A stretch of 64,000 nt of DNA from Metabacillus kandeliae. GTDB taxonomy: Bacteria > Bacillota > Bacilli > Bacillales > Bacillaceae. Both the position numbers and the translations under genes were made by a program. Positions 40,946 through 49,159 of this stretch are shown here, in pieces; the first letter of the stretch is position 1; each line of letters opens with the position of its first letter. A model generated the notes under the pieces. The model searched no databases. It saw nothing but the letters and a program-made list of their open reading frames with translations, and was not told where the DNA came from. The stretch spans positions 1-64,000 of the forward strand of contig NZ_JAJOZE010000012.1 in NCBI RefSeq assembly GCF_021166585.1, written 5' to 3'.

Positions 40946-41515
40946 ATGATTGCCAACCATTTTCCTTCCCTTTCCACAAACAGGCTGCAATTAAGAGAGA
41001 TAACGGAAAGTGATGCCCCAAGACTCTTTGAAATATTTTCAAAGGATGAAGTTGTAAGCTTTTATGGAATGGAAAAAATGACTGAGTATGCTGAAGCGGA
41101 GAAACTGGCCGGAAAGTTTATTGAAGCATTTCAATCAGGTACCTCTATTCGCTGGGGGATTACCATAAAAGATACACACGAATTAATCGGTACAGCAGGA
41201 TTTCACAACTGGAACAAAACTCATTTCAGAGCCGAAGCCGGCTATGAAATCCACCCTGATTTTTGGCGAAGAGGATATGCCAGCGAATCCTTAAAATGCA
41301 TCATTCAGTACGGATATCAATCGTTAAATCTGCACCGGATCGGGGCAACAGTAAGACCTGAAAATATCCCGTCCTTAATGCTTTTGAAGAACATGGGCTT
41401 TGAAGAAGAAGGCATTTTGAAAGGATATCAATATTCACAAGGAAGCTTCCATGATTTAATGCTTCTTTCGATAAGGAATGAGCGGAGCGATGTTGCTTAT
41501 TTGAATGTGCTGTAG
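40946..41515 (+). CDS. GNAT acetyltransferase, RimJ/RimL type
   Basis: 189 residues. GNAT fold with acetyl-CoA loop in EIHPDFWRRGYASESLKCII, and RIGATVRPENIPSLMLLKNMGF, typical of ribosomal-protein N-acetyltransferase-like enzymes. Two ATGs in tandem (40943, 40946); the second is better spaced from AGGAGG. The target is unknown. Confidence 0.83.
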   Translation: MIANHFPSLSTNRLQLREITESDAPRLFEIFSKDEVVSFYGMEKMTEYAEAEKLAGKFIEAFQSGTSIRWGITIKDTHELIGTAGFHNWNKTHFRAEAGYEIHPDFWRRGYASESLKCIIQYGYQSLNLHRIGATVRPENIPSLMLLKNMGFEEEGILKGYQYSQGSFHDLMLLSIRNERSDVAYLNVL

Positions 41516-41594
41516 TTATTGATGGCATCCTTGTTGTACTCAGTACTTACTGAGGGGCATTAGAAAAGCTTAGTTTGGTGACATAATCCAGGAT

Positions 41595-41728
41595 GTTGAT
41601 TTCCGCTCCAGACGGCTTCGCTTTCCGCGGGCGTGCCGGGGAGCCTCCTCAGCGCTTTAGCGCCTGCGGGGTCTCCCCTGCCCCGTACTCCCGCAGGAGT
41701 CTTCGCCGACTTCCGCTCCAATCAACAG
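41595..41728 (-). repeat. Bacillaceae GC-rich hairpin repeat, copy 2
   Basis: Starts GTTGATTTCCGCTCCAGACG and ends CCGCTCCAATCAAC. It contains CTCCTCAGCGC...GCGCCTGCGGGG and ACTCCCGCAGGAGT. Same family as 23782-23912 in the opposite orientation. The remainder of 41516-41823 holds only this and the lipase terminator. Confidence 0.82.
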
Positions 41729-41788
41729 TGCTCTTTACAAAGCCGCCTCCTGATGTCTTAATAAACGAACGGCATTATACAGAACATA

Positions 41789-41819
41789 ATAAAGGAGCTG
41801 CAGAATGCAGCTCCTTTTT
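41789..41819. terminator. Terminator after the lipase gene
   Basis: AAAGGAGCTGCA/TGCAGCTCCTTT, 12-bp stem, loop GAA, T/A-rich on both sides. The lipase stop codon is at 41824. Confidence 0.85.
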
Positions 41820-41823
41820 GGCA

Positions 41824-42471
41824 TTATTTGTTTGTATTGCTTCCGCCGCCGTTCAGGCCTTCTTTAATTAATTCATTGACCTGGCTGTTTACCAGCATGC
41901 CAAGGTGGCCAGGGCCTGTAATTTGGACGTTTTTTGCACCCTTTAGAGGGGAAAGCCATTTGTTTACCACAAAATCGTTATTGCTGTAAATGGAAGTGTA
42001 CAAGATTTTATGATTTGGGTCCGTTCCAGCGGGTGCTTCGCTTGTGACCATTTTATTCGGCGAGCCGAAGGTCACCACATCATTCACTTTGCTTCCGCCG
42101 CCGTACTTTAAGATGTAAGTGAGCGCATTTGGCCCACCCATACTGTGGCCGACAATATCAACCTTTGATTTTCCGGTTTTCTTCAGCACTTCATCAACAT
42201 AGGATGCCAGCTGTTTGGCATTATGAGCATTGTTTCCTGTTTTATCGTTCATTTCAATTGCATAGAGCTCATCATCTGACCAGCCCTGGTTTTTCAAATA
42301 ATTTTCAATGCTGTAGAAAGAAGCACCGATGCCTCCAGCTCCATGAATGAAAATGACAGGATCATGGTCTTTTGCTTCCGCTGCATGGCCTGACGCGGGA
42401 AGAAAGCCTGCACCTGCAATAGAAAGAATTGCCGCAGTAATGACAGAAAAGAAAAAATGATTTTTTTTCAT
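41824..42471 (-). CDS. Secreted lipase, B. subtilis LipA-like
   Basis: 215 residues. Signal peptide (VITAAILSIAGAGFLPASGHA), then a minimal alpha/beta hydrolase: HGAGGIGASFYSI, nucleophile in GHSMGGPNALTY, catalytic Asp in SNNDFVV and His in GPGHLGML. The B. subtilis LipA pentapeptide is AHSMG; here Gly replaces the first Ala. The C-terminal tail (NGGGSNTNK) is short and polar. AAAGGAGG precedes the ATG. It hydrolyses lipid esters outside the cell. Confidence 0.9.
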   Translation of the reverse strand: MKKNHFFFSVITAAILSIAGAGFLPASGHAAEAKDHDPVIFIHGAGGIGASFYSIENYLKNQGWSDDELYAIEMNDKTGNNAHNAKQLASYVDEVLKKTGKSKVDIVGHSMGGPNALTYILKYGGGSKVNDVVTFGSPNKMVTSEAPAGTDPNHKILYTSIYSNNDFVVNKWLSPLKGAKNVQITGPGHLGMLVNSQVNELIKEGLNGGGSNTNK

Positions 42472-42656
42472 AATGCCCTCCTTTTGTTTGCTTTCTTGCT
42501 ACCTTCATTGTTCTATATCCAGGAGAAGCAAACAAGAGGTAATGCCTGGCAATGATGGAATGCTTTCAGGTTATTAAAGCCAAAAAACCTTAAGAGAAAA
42601 AGGAAGGAAATAGGATATCGAAATATGCGATAATGATAGTAAAGGAGAGGATCATT

Positions 42657-42755
42657 ATGGAATTATTATTAGGGTTTCTTTCATTTGCGGGTGACGTTCT
42701 TTCGGCTTGGGCCATATCACTTTGGAGTTCCATAAGCGAGCCAAAGAAGAATTAA
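42657..42755 (+). CDS. Small membrane-peptide ORF, 32 residues
   Basis: ATG at 42657 with AAAGGAGAGG at ideal spacing. Encodes MELLLGFLSFAGDVLSAWAI then SLWSSISEPKKN, an amphipathic or single membrane helix with a charged tail. A GATAAT-like -10 lies just upstream. Too short for most gene finders. Function unknown. It converges on queF. Confidence 0.55.
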   Translation: MELLLGFLSFAGDVLSAWAISLWSSISEPKKN

Positions 42756-42759
42756 GGAA

Positions 42760-42785
42760 CAAAAAAAGAGACAGTTTCCTGCCTC
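42760..42785 (-). terminator. Terminator of the que operon
   Basis: GAGGCAG/CTGTCTC stem (one G-U pair) with a GAAA tetraloop, followed by TTTTTTT on the minus strand, ten bases after the queF stop codon. Confidence 0.8.
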
Positions 42786-42794
42786 CTCTAATCC

Positions 42795-43292
42795 TTAGCG
42801 ATTATTCACTGTCTCCGGGTAAAGATCATGATTCATCAGGCGGTAATCTGCCATTTTCTCGTATTTTGTTCCGGGACGGCCATAATTTGTGTAAGGATCA
42901 ATAGAGATGCCGCCTCTTGGAGTGAATTTGCCCCATACTTCTATATATCTTGGATTCATTAAAGAGATTAAGTCGTTCATGATAATATTCATGCAGTCTT
43001 CGTGAAAATCCCCATGATTCCGGAAGCTGAAGAGGTACAGCTTTAATGATTTGCTTTCTACCATCAGCTGATCCGGAATGTAGCTGATGTAAATGGTAGC
43101 GAAGTCAGGCTGGTTTGTTTTTGGGCAAAGAGAGGTGAATTCCGGGCAGTTGAATTTCACAAAATAATCCCGGCCAGCATGTTTATTTTCAAAGCTTTCC
43201 AACACTTCAGGGGAGTAGTTGAACAAATAATTTGTTCCCTGATTTCCGAGAAGAGTGACACCCTTCAGTTCATTTTCATTTCTTCCGCTCAT
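42795..43292 (-). CDS. queF: NADPH-dependent 7-cyano-7-deazaguanine reductase QueF
   Basis: 165 residues, unimodular QueF. It reduces preQ0 to preQ1. The active-site Cys is in [39 protein letters not shown] is the substrate and NADPH-binding QueF motif. AAAGGAGA precedes the ATG. Last gene of the queCDEF operon, 14 bases after queE. Confidence 0.97.
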   Translation of the reverse strand: MSGRNENELKGVTLLGNQGTNYLFNYSPEVLESFENKHAGRDYFVKFNCPEFTSLCPKTNQPDFATIYISYIPDQLMVESKSLKLYLFSFRNHGDFHEDCMNIIMNDLISLMNPRYIEVWGKFTPRGGISIDPYTNYGRPGTKYEKMADYRLMNHDLYPETVNNR

Positions 43293-43306
43293 GTTTATTC
43301 TCCTTT

Positions 43307-44038
43307 TTATACGCCGCGTTTATTTCCCCATATAAGCGTGTGCAGCTGAGGCAGCACGCGGACATTGTTTAATTCTTCATCCTCTGTTACTAAGTCGATC
43401 AGCCATTCATACTTTTGCAGAAGGATGGAAAGCAGCTTCGCATCATCCCGCTCAGCAAGGTCTTCATTTCCAGTCTGCAGATAAAACGGAATCATCGGAT
43501 ACCGCTTATGAACTGCTTTCGCAAAAGCCAGGTCCTCTTCATTAAAAATGACAACCTTTAAACTCGTATGGCTGAGTCTGCCGCTGCCTTCCAGCTGATC
43601 GATAATATCATCCAAAACAATAAAGTTCGTTTTCATTCCTGAACTCGGCGGTTTAGGAGACAATGTTAAATCATCCACACGCAAAAACCAGTCCTGGTAC
43701 CTGCTTCCCTGTGTTTCAATAGCAGCAGCTATGTTCTCCTTATGAAGAAGATCAATGAGGTGCCCGATATTTTTCAGCAGTGCAGGGTTTCCTCCTGAAA
43801 TGGTCACATGTGAAAACCGGCTTCCCCCTGCCTTTCGCAATCTTTCCCATACATCTTCTGCAGTGAGCATTTCAATATCTTCTTTTGCAGAACCGTCCCA
43901 TGTAAAAGCAGAATCACACCAGCTGCAGGAATAATCGCAGCCAGCCGTCCTGACAAACATTGTTTTCTGTCCAGCAACCATGCCTTCACCTTGAATCGTC
44001 GGCCCGAATACTTCCAGTACAGGAATTTTATCCCTCAT
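43307..44038 (-). CDS. queE: 7-carboxy-7-deazaguanine synthase QueE (radical SAM)
   Basis: 243 residues. The 4Fe-4S Cys cluster is CDYSCSWC (Cx3Cx2C), with [19 protein letters not shown] upstream and SGGNPAL downstream. It converts 6-carboxytetrahydropterin to 7-carboxy-7-deazaguanine. It overlaps queD by 11 bases. Confidence 0.96.
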   Translation of the reverse strand: MRDKIPVLEVFGPTIQGEGMVAGQKTMFVRTAGCDYSCSWCDSAFTWDGSAKEDIEMLTAEDVWERLRKAGGSRFSHVTISGGNPALLKNIGHLIDLLHKENIAAAIETQGSRYQDWFLRVDDLTLSPKPPSSGMKTNFIVLDDIIDQLEGSGRLSHTSLKVVIFNEEDLAFAKAVHKRYPMIPFYLQTGNEDLAERDDAKLLSILLQKYEWLIDLVTEDEELNNVRVLPQLHTLIWGNKRGV

Positions 44039-44474
44039 GGCTTTTCACCTTTTTCGGCCGGTAAACCACATAGCTTGTTGGTGTTTCTCTGACAAAAACC
44101 TGTACGCATGTGGGTTTGTTTGCCAGTGTATCAAGGTCCTTTTGGATTACCTCATAGATGATCCTCGCTGTCACTTCTGTTGTTGGAAAATAATTTCTAT
44201 TCTCCATAGTAAAAAGATCTTGATGATTATTCAAAACAGTGTGATCAAACTTCTTATGAACGAGATCCTTGATGCGTTTAAAATTGACCAAAAACCCCGA
44301 GTCATCTAGGTCATCCCCTGCAATCGTGATATTAATAAAATATGTGTGGCCATGCATATCCTGGCATTTCCCAGCATCAGTGTGCGGGATGAAGTGTGCC
44401 GCTGAAAGGTGAAAATCCTTATTCAGCTCATAGCAAAAGGGATGGTTCGCCTGTGGATAGATTTGCTGAATCAT
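44028..44474 (-). CDS. queD: 6-carboxytetrahydropterin synthase QueD
   Basis: 148 residues. Zinc-binding histidines in AAHFIPH and [11 protein letters not shown], the catalytic Cys in GKCQDMHGH, and the C-terminal ETPTSYVVY. It makes 6-carboxytetrahydropterin from dihydroneopterin triphosphate. The start overlaps the queC stop (ATGA). Confidence 0.96.
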   Translation of the reverse strand: MIQQIYPQANHPFCYELNKDFHLSAAHFIPHTDAGKCQDMHGHTYFINITIAGDDLDDSGFLVNFKRIKDLVHKKFDHTVLNNHQDLFTMENRNYFPTTEVTARIIYEVIQKDLDTLANKPTCVQVFVRETPTSYVVYRPKKVKSHEG

Positions 44475-45133
44475 TTCGCTGCACCTGCCTTTTTCGCAAG
44501 ATATGCATCAAGACCCTTTTTCCGCAGTCTGCATGCCGGACATTCCCCGCAGCCGTCTGAAATTACGCCATTATAGCAGGTAAGCGTTTTTGTCCGGACA
44601 AACTCCAAAGCGCCAAGATCATCTGCAAGCTCCCACGTTTCCGCTTTATCAAGCCACATAAGAGGTGTATGAATCACAAGCTGTTCATCCATTGCAAGAT
44701 TGATCGTCACATTGCAGGACTTGACAAACTGGTCTCTGCAGTCAGGATAGCCGCTGAAATCCGTCTCACAAACCCCTGTTACAATGTGTCTTGCGTTTAC
44801 CTGTTTGGCGAGAATAGAAGCAAAAGAAAGAAAAACCAAATTTCTGCCTGGAACAAAGGTAGATGGCAGTTCTCCTTCTTTTTCTGTTATCTCAATTTCA
44901 TCTCTCGTTAAGGCGCTTGGCGCAAGCTGGCTGAGCAAAGACATGTCAAGAAGATGGTGTTTTACTCCTAGCTCCTCTGCAATGCTTGCCGCTGATTGAA
45001 TTTCGAGATGGTGCCGCTGATTATAATGAAAAGTGACACATTCCACCTCTTTAAATTGCTGAAGAGCCCAAAACAGGCAGGTCGTGCTGTCCTGTCCGCC
45101 GCTGAAAACGACGATGGCCTTTTCGTTTTTCAT
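44471..45133 (-). CDS. queC: 7-cyano-7-deazaguanine synthase QueC
   Basis: 220 residues. ATP-pyrophosphatase motif [12 protein letters not shown] near the N-terminus, and a zinc site in [13 protein letters not shown]. It forms preQ0 with ATP and ammonia. Start ATG at 45133 with AGAGGAGG; the upstream frame extension is rejected. First gene of queCDEF, under the preQ1 riboswitch at 45257-45294. Confidence 0.96.
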   Translation of the reverse strand: MKNEKAIVVFSGGQDSTTCLFWALQQFKEVECVTFHYNQRHHLEIQSAASIAEELGVKHHLLDMSLLSQLAPSALTRDEIEITEKEGELPSTFVPGRNLVFLSFASILAKQVNARHIVTGVCETDFSGYPDCRDQFVKSCNVTINLAMDEQLVIHTPLMWLDKAETWELADDLGALEFVRTKTLTCYNGVISDGCGECPACRLRKKGLDAYLAKKAGAAK

Positions 45134-45180
45134 GTTTTTCCTCCTCTTGGAGGCTCTCACAACCTGTTCATTTACAAAAA

Positions 45181-45211
45181 TAAAAGCACCTCTATATGAC
45201 AGAGGTGCCCC
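45181..45211 (-). terminator. Riboswitch-linked terminator before queC
   Basis: GCACCTCT/AGAGGTGC stem with loop GTCATAT and TTTTATTTTT on the minus strand, between the preQ1 aptamer and queC. Its 5' arm (CACCTCT) can also pair with AGAGG of the aptamer P1, so aptamer folding and termination are linked. Confidence 0.8.
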
Positions 45212-45256
45212 AGGATTCTATAAAAACAAAAAAAATAACCATATCCAAGGATATAG

Positions 45257-45294
45257 TCCTTAGTTTTTTATAGAGGGTTGTGCTAGAACCTCTC
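45257..45294 (-). promoter_or_regulatory. PreQ1-I riboswitch aptamer
   Basis: Minus strand begins AGAGGTTCTAGCACAACCCT, followed by CTATAAAAAACTAAGGA. This matches the preQ1 class I aptamer (P1 stem AGAGG/CCTCT, A-rich tail, pseudoknot via CTAAGG). It controls queCDEF as in the B. subtilis ykvJKLM operon. High preQ1 should favour the downstream terminator. Confidence 0.95.
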
Positions 45295-45372
45295 CCGCAT
45301 GTACGGATTTTTTTATAAAGTTGTTTAAGCTATTCTACTATATCACGCTCTCACTCATATTTCCACTGTCTA

Positions 45373-45852
45373 TTAACTTAATCCGCTGTCTCTTTTCAGC
45401 CGTCCGACACCGCATGCTCCATTTGCGAGCAGGATTTGCTGGACCTTTTCTGTCTGTCCCCGCGGGCAGTGGATTAGAAGGACAACATCCATTTCTCTTC
45501 CAGATCTTTTCCGCATGCTGATGCCTTTCTTTTTCTTATAAAGAAAATTGACCGCAAGACCGAGGAAAATGCCTGCCAAAAGGCCGAAAAGCCCCCAAAG
45601 GACAGGGCCTAAATAGAGATGAAGGCCGTAGATGGAGCCAAGAAGCATAAACACAGCACCAAAAGCAGCAGCAAGGTCCACCATGCTTTTCCCATCTGTA
45701 TGATAGCTTTGGTCCATCAATGCCGCTCCTTTTTCTTTCATTTGAAGCGGAACGGCGAGGATTTGCTGTTTGCCAAGGCCGATTTCTTCCAATTCGGTTA
45801 ATGCCATTTCAATGCTTACGGAATGCGGAAACGCCGAAAACAAATATTCCAC
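45373..45852 (-). CDS. Uncharacterised two-TM membrane protein
   Basis: 159 residues. Soluble N-terminal segment (about 55 residues), two membrane helices (AAFGAVFMLLGSIYG and GPVLWGLFGLLAGIF), then a cytosolic part with VVLLIHCPRGQTEKVQQILLANGACGVGRL, an ACT- or ferredoxin-like strand pattern. GTG start at 45852 just after the stop of the upstream gene, so the two are an operon. Not assigned to a known function. Confidence 0.65.
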   Translation of the reverse strand: MEYLFSAFPHSVSIEMALTELEEIGLGKQQILAVPLQMKEKGAALMDQSYHTDGKSMVDLAAAFGAVFMLLGSIYGLHLYLGPVLWGLFGLLAGIFLGLAVNFLYKKKKGISMRKRSGREMDVVLLIHCPRGQTEKVQQILLANGACGVGRLKRDSGLS

Positions 45853-45864
45853 TTCATCACGCCC

Positions 45865-46620
45865 TTACTGTTGAGGCATTCTAAACCCCTGATTCTGATA
45901 ATCCCTTTCCAGAAAAAGAGCCTGTTCTTTATCCATCAGCTTGTTATACTCAACCGTATTCACATAGGAATCGTATATAATAAACACATACAGGGAAGGC
46001 AGATAAAGAAAGTACTGAGGGTCAGCTCCAGCATGAACCTTTCCAAACCACCCGCCTGCCGTATATAAAATACACGGATACAATTTTGCATAGTAAGCAG
46101 CATAAATCCAAAGAACAAGCCCAAAAATGATGGAAGGCAGCCTATTCAGGTAAATGTGCCCCAAACCAGGGGTGAGAGCTGACCAAAACAGCGCCAGTAC
46201 CGGCTTTCTCTTTTCCAAAATATTAATTTCAAAGGAGCAGAAATTTTTCATTTTGATATGATAGCCCTCTCTGCAGGCAAGAATATAATATTTATTGTAA
46301 GCATTGGCTCTCCGGTAACAGTCCCAGATTGAATAAACATACACCGTAATATACAGCCATAAGCCTTCTTCCCGCATCATCTCCAGGGCTAGAGGCGCTT
46401 TGCCGATCATGCTGTAATAAATGGCCCTGTTCAGCTGGCAGTAATTGTTCATCACTACTTCCCAAACCATTAGAATAAACCCTGTCATGTATTTCCCCAG
46501 CAAATAATGGCCAAACCCCGGAAATGCTGCAGACCACCAGGCAATAATCCACGGATTTCTTAAATGAAAAATATTTGTTGTTGTCGGGCTGATAGAAGCA
46601 GCATACCTTCGGATTGTCAT
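45865..46620 (-). CDS. Duplicated TM2-like membrane protein
   Basis: 251 residues with two copies of the motif SAxxPGxGHxxL (SAAFPGFGHYLLGKYMTGF, SALTPGLGHIYLNRLPSII), each followed by membrane helices and a YD/WD near the end (SIWDCYRRAN, IIYDSYVNT). A single-copy paralogue is at 16178-16657. GGAG lies eight bases before the ATG. Function unknown. Confidence 0.75.
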   Translation of the reverse strand: MTIRRYAASISPTTTNIFHLRNPWIIAWWSAAFPGFGHYLLGKYMTGFILMVWEVVMNNYCQLNRAIYYSMIGKAPLALEMMREEGLWLYITVYVYSIWDCYRRANAYNKYYILACREGYHIKMKNFCSFEINILEKRKPVLALFWSALTPGLGHIYLNRLPSIIFGLVLWIYAAYYAKLYPCILYTAGGWFGKVHAGADPQYFLYLPSLYVFIIYDSYVNTVEYNKLMDKEQALFLERDYQNQGFRMPQQ

Positions 46621-46704
46621 TTTCGTTCTCCGGCAAACTTTTTCTCTAGTTTGGTTATAACAGCTTTTAAATATGCAGCATGGCTAAAAAGATGGTTTAA
46701 AAAG

Positions 46705-46734
46705 AAAAAACGCCTCGGCATAAGGCGTTTTTTT
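46705..46734 (-). terminator. Terminator after the CNNM/CBS gene
   Basis: AAAAAACGCCT/AGGCGTTTTTT with a 7-base loop, just after the stop codon at 46740. Confidence 0.88.
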
Positions 46735-46739
46735 CAAGT

Positions 46740-48131
46740 TTATTGAGGAGTGGCAGCAATGCCCTGTGAATCCATAACAGGCACCTGTTCCTCTTCTTTT
46801 ACGTGGCGCGTCAGTTCCAAATATTGAATGTGATGGTTTTCCATATCCCTGACCCGAAACGTGTAAGGGGAAAGCTCAATAACGTCTCCCTGCTGCACAT
46901 CATACTTTTCAGTCTGAATCCAGCCCCCGATTGTATCAACATCCTTATCATCGATCTCCAGTCCGAACAGATCGTTGATTTCACTGACAAGCACTTTTCC
47001 GTCAAGGATATATTTGTTCTCATTTACTTTTTGAACATACGGAACTTCATCTGAATCAAACTCATCCCTGATTTCCCCGACAATTTCCTCTAAAATATCT
47101 TCGACTGTCACAAGTCCTGCCGTGCCGCCGTACTCATCAATCAGGATGGCCATATGAATCCGCTCCTTCTGCATCTTAACGAGGAGATCATGAATGGCGA
47201 TTGACTCAATGACTTGAATAACAGGTCTCATATATTTTTCCAGGGAAAGCTTTCCGCTCGGATTGTTCTGAATCAAATCTGTAAAAACCTCTTTAATATT
47301 GACCATGCCGACGATATGGTCTTTATCCCCATCTACAACTGGATAGCGCGTATATTTTTCATTTTTCATCGTTTCAAGGTGCTCTTCAAGAGGTTCACCA
47401 ATTGAAAGAGAAACAATTTCAGTTCTTGGCACCATAATTTCCTTTGCAATCCGATTATCAAATTCAAATATTTTATTCACATATTTGAATTCAGATTGGT
47501 TAATCTCCCCGCTTTTGTAGCTGTCAGACAAAATGATCCGCAGCTCTTCCTCACTGTGCGCTCCTTCATGCTCTGAAGCAGGCTTCAAGCCGAACATACC
47601 CGTAACAAATCTCGCGGAACTGTTCAAAGCCCATATGAAAGGATACAGCACCTTGTAAAAAAGGATAAGCGGCCTTGCAAACCACAGGCTGATTGTTTCA
47701 GCTTTTTGGATAGCAAGGGATTTGGGAGCAAGCTCTCCAATCACGACATGCAAAAATGTAACAATGGCAAACGCCAGCAAAATGGATAAAACAGGCGAAA
47801 TTGGCTTTAAAAAAGTGAAGCTGCCGAGCAAGGGGCTGATAATATGCTCAAGCGTTGATTCGCCGATCCATCCCAGGCCAAGGGCTGTTACTGTAATCCC
47901 CAATTGGCATGCGGACAAATACTCATCCAGATTATGAATGATTTTTTTCGCTGCAAGTGCATTATGACTGCCTTCTTCTACCAGCTGGTCGATGCGGGAA
48001 CTTCTTACCCTGATAATGGCGAATTCCGATGCAACAAAAAATCCGGTTAAGGCAATCAATAGTGCGATAAGCACCAAATTTACTATGTCCAAGTAGTTTC
48101 CTGTTTCCGGCAAGACGGAAAAGGAAGTCAC
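46740..48131 (-). CDS. CNNM/CorC-type membrane protein with CBS pair (MpfA/YhdT family)
   Basis: 463 residues. DUF21 (CNNM) membrane domain (about 10-200), a CBS pair (about 215-340; MVPRTEIVSL, GTAGLVTVEDILEEI) and a C-terminal CorC_HlyC domain (to about 440). Relatives in Bacillus, such as MpfA (YhdP), export magnesium; the name hemolysin is historical. The annotated GTG start (48131) lies inside an AGGAGGTGA ribosome site, so the true start may be the TTG at 48113. The 48132-48382 leader contains a GCCGGT/ACCGGC pair but no recognised riboswitch. Confidence 0.83.
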   Translation of the reverse strand: MTSFSVLPETGNYLDIVNLVLIALLIALTGFFVASEFAIIRVRSSRIDQLVEEGSHNALAAKKIIHNLDEYLSACQLGITVTALGLGWIGESTLEHIISPLLGSFTFLKPISPVLSILLAFAIVTFLHVVIGELAPKSLAIQKAETISLWFARPLILFYKVLYPFIWALNSSARFVTGMFGLKPASEHEGAHSEEELRIILSDSYKSGEINQSEFKYVNKIFEFDNRIAKEIMVPRTEIVSLSIGEPLEEHLETMKNEKYTRYPVVDGDKDHIVGMVNIKEVFTDLIQNNPSGKLSLEKYMRPVIQVIESIAIHDLLVKMQKERIHMAILIDEYGGTAGLVTVEDILEEIVGEIRDEFDSDEVPYVQKVNENKYILDGKVLVSEINDLFGLEIDDKDVDTIGGWIQTEKYDVQQGDVIELSPYTFRVRDMENHHIQYLELTRHVKEEEQVPVMDSQGIAATPQ

Positions 48132-48357
48132 CTCCTGAATTTATGAATTAAACAAATAGCGTTTAACACACCTTTCTTATTAAGAGAATCATAATCTAAA
48201 AAAAACCAATCAGTCAAACGTAATACTTCAACGATTTTCTAATAAATATGACGAAAATGTTTTAAAAATACCCTCTGGCATTGCCGGTTCTTACCTTTTT
48301 GCAGGATATCTTCCTCTTACCGGCTTTTTTGAAAACAGCTTAGGGCCATTCACACGC

Positions 48358-48384
48358 AAAAAAGCCCCTGAGAAAGGGCTTTTT
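48358..48384 (-). terminator. Terminator after the phosphoesterase gene
   Basis: AAAAAGCCC/GGGCTTTTT stem with an 8-base loop, ending at the stop codon of the gene at 48383. Confidence 0.85.
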
Positions 48385-49120
48385 ACTGTTCCTTTAAACC
48401 TCTGTAGCGCGAGGTGGTAATTTCTTGCACGTAAGGAGCCAGTTCAGGCATTTTCATCTCCCTTGCGATGTTAATGGCCCGTTCAATATCATATGGAACT
48501 CTTGCAAGCTGGATCGAAAATGGCGCCTTCTCTTTCATGCCAATTTCCCCTTCAATAACCGCGTAGGATGCCTGCGGCAAATCAAGCGGATTTCCGACAC
48601 TGCCTGTATTAAACAGCGTTTTTCCATGAAAATGCTGTACAAACGCCTGGTGAACATCGCCGTAGCCGACTACATCAGGCTGAGGCTCATCCATTCCTGT
48701 TAATTCCGTATTTTCAAACATGCCCAGCCGCTTTTCCAGACTGTCCCAGGGTTGAACCCTTGTATAAAGGCTGTATGGAGAAGCATGAAAAAGACGGATC
48801 CTTCTGCCGCTCATCACCAAATCCTTAGAAAAAGGCAAACCCGCCAAATAGCTGCAGTCCCCCTCATCCAGCTGGGCCTGATGCCATTTCAATGTCTCAA
48901 ACTCCGTCTCCTTAATAATGAAATCATCCCAATTCCCCTTAACCGTCAGCTCACAGGCTTCCTGAATCATCGCAATTGCTTTTTTTGATTCAGGGCCCTT
49001 TCCCGCCAAATCGCCGAGGCAGAAAATTCTGCTGATATTCTGCCTGCTAATCTGCTCCAGAACGGCCTCAAGTGCCGGAATGTTTCCATGTATATCTGAT
49101 ATAACCGCAATTTTATCCAT
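48383..49120 (-). CDS. Metallophosphoesterase (calcineurin-like)
   Basis: 245 residues. Metal-binding motifs in order: DIHGN (SDIHGNIPALEAVL), GDLAGKGPES, GNWD, HASP and GYGDVHQAF, i.e. a complete calcineurin-like site. It is similar to YfcE-type phosphodiesterases that act on small phosphodiesters or dinucleotides. The substrate is unknown. Start ATG at 49120 with AGGGGGAA. ykvI lies 40 bases upstream in the same direction. Confidence 0.85.
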   Translation of the reverse strand: MDKIAVISDIHGNIPALEAVLEQISRQNISRIFCLGDLAGKGPESKKAIAMIQEACELTVKGNWDDFIIKETEFETLKWHQAQLDEGDCSYLAGLPFSKDLVMSGRRIRLFHASPYSLYTRVQPWDSLEKRLGMFENTELTGMDEPQPDVVGYGDVHQAFVQHFHGKTLFNTGSVGNPLDLPQASYAVIEGEIGMKEKAPFSIQLARVPYDIERAINIAREMKMPELAPYVQEITTSRYRGLKEQ

Positions 49121-49159
49121 TCTTTTTCCCCCTGAAAAATGTTCATTTTGCCGCACCGC

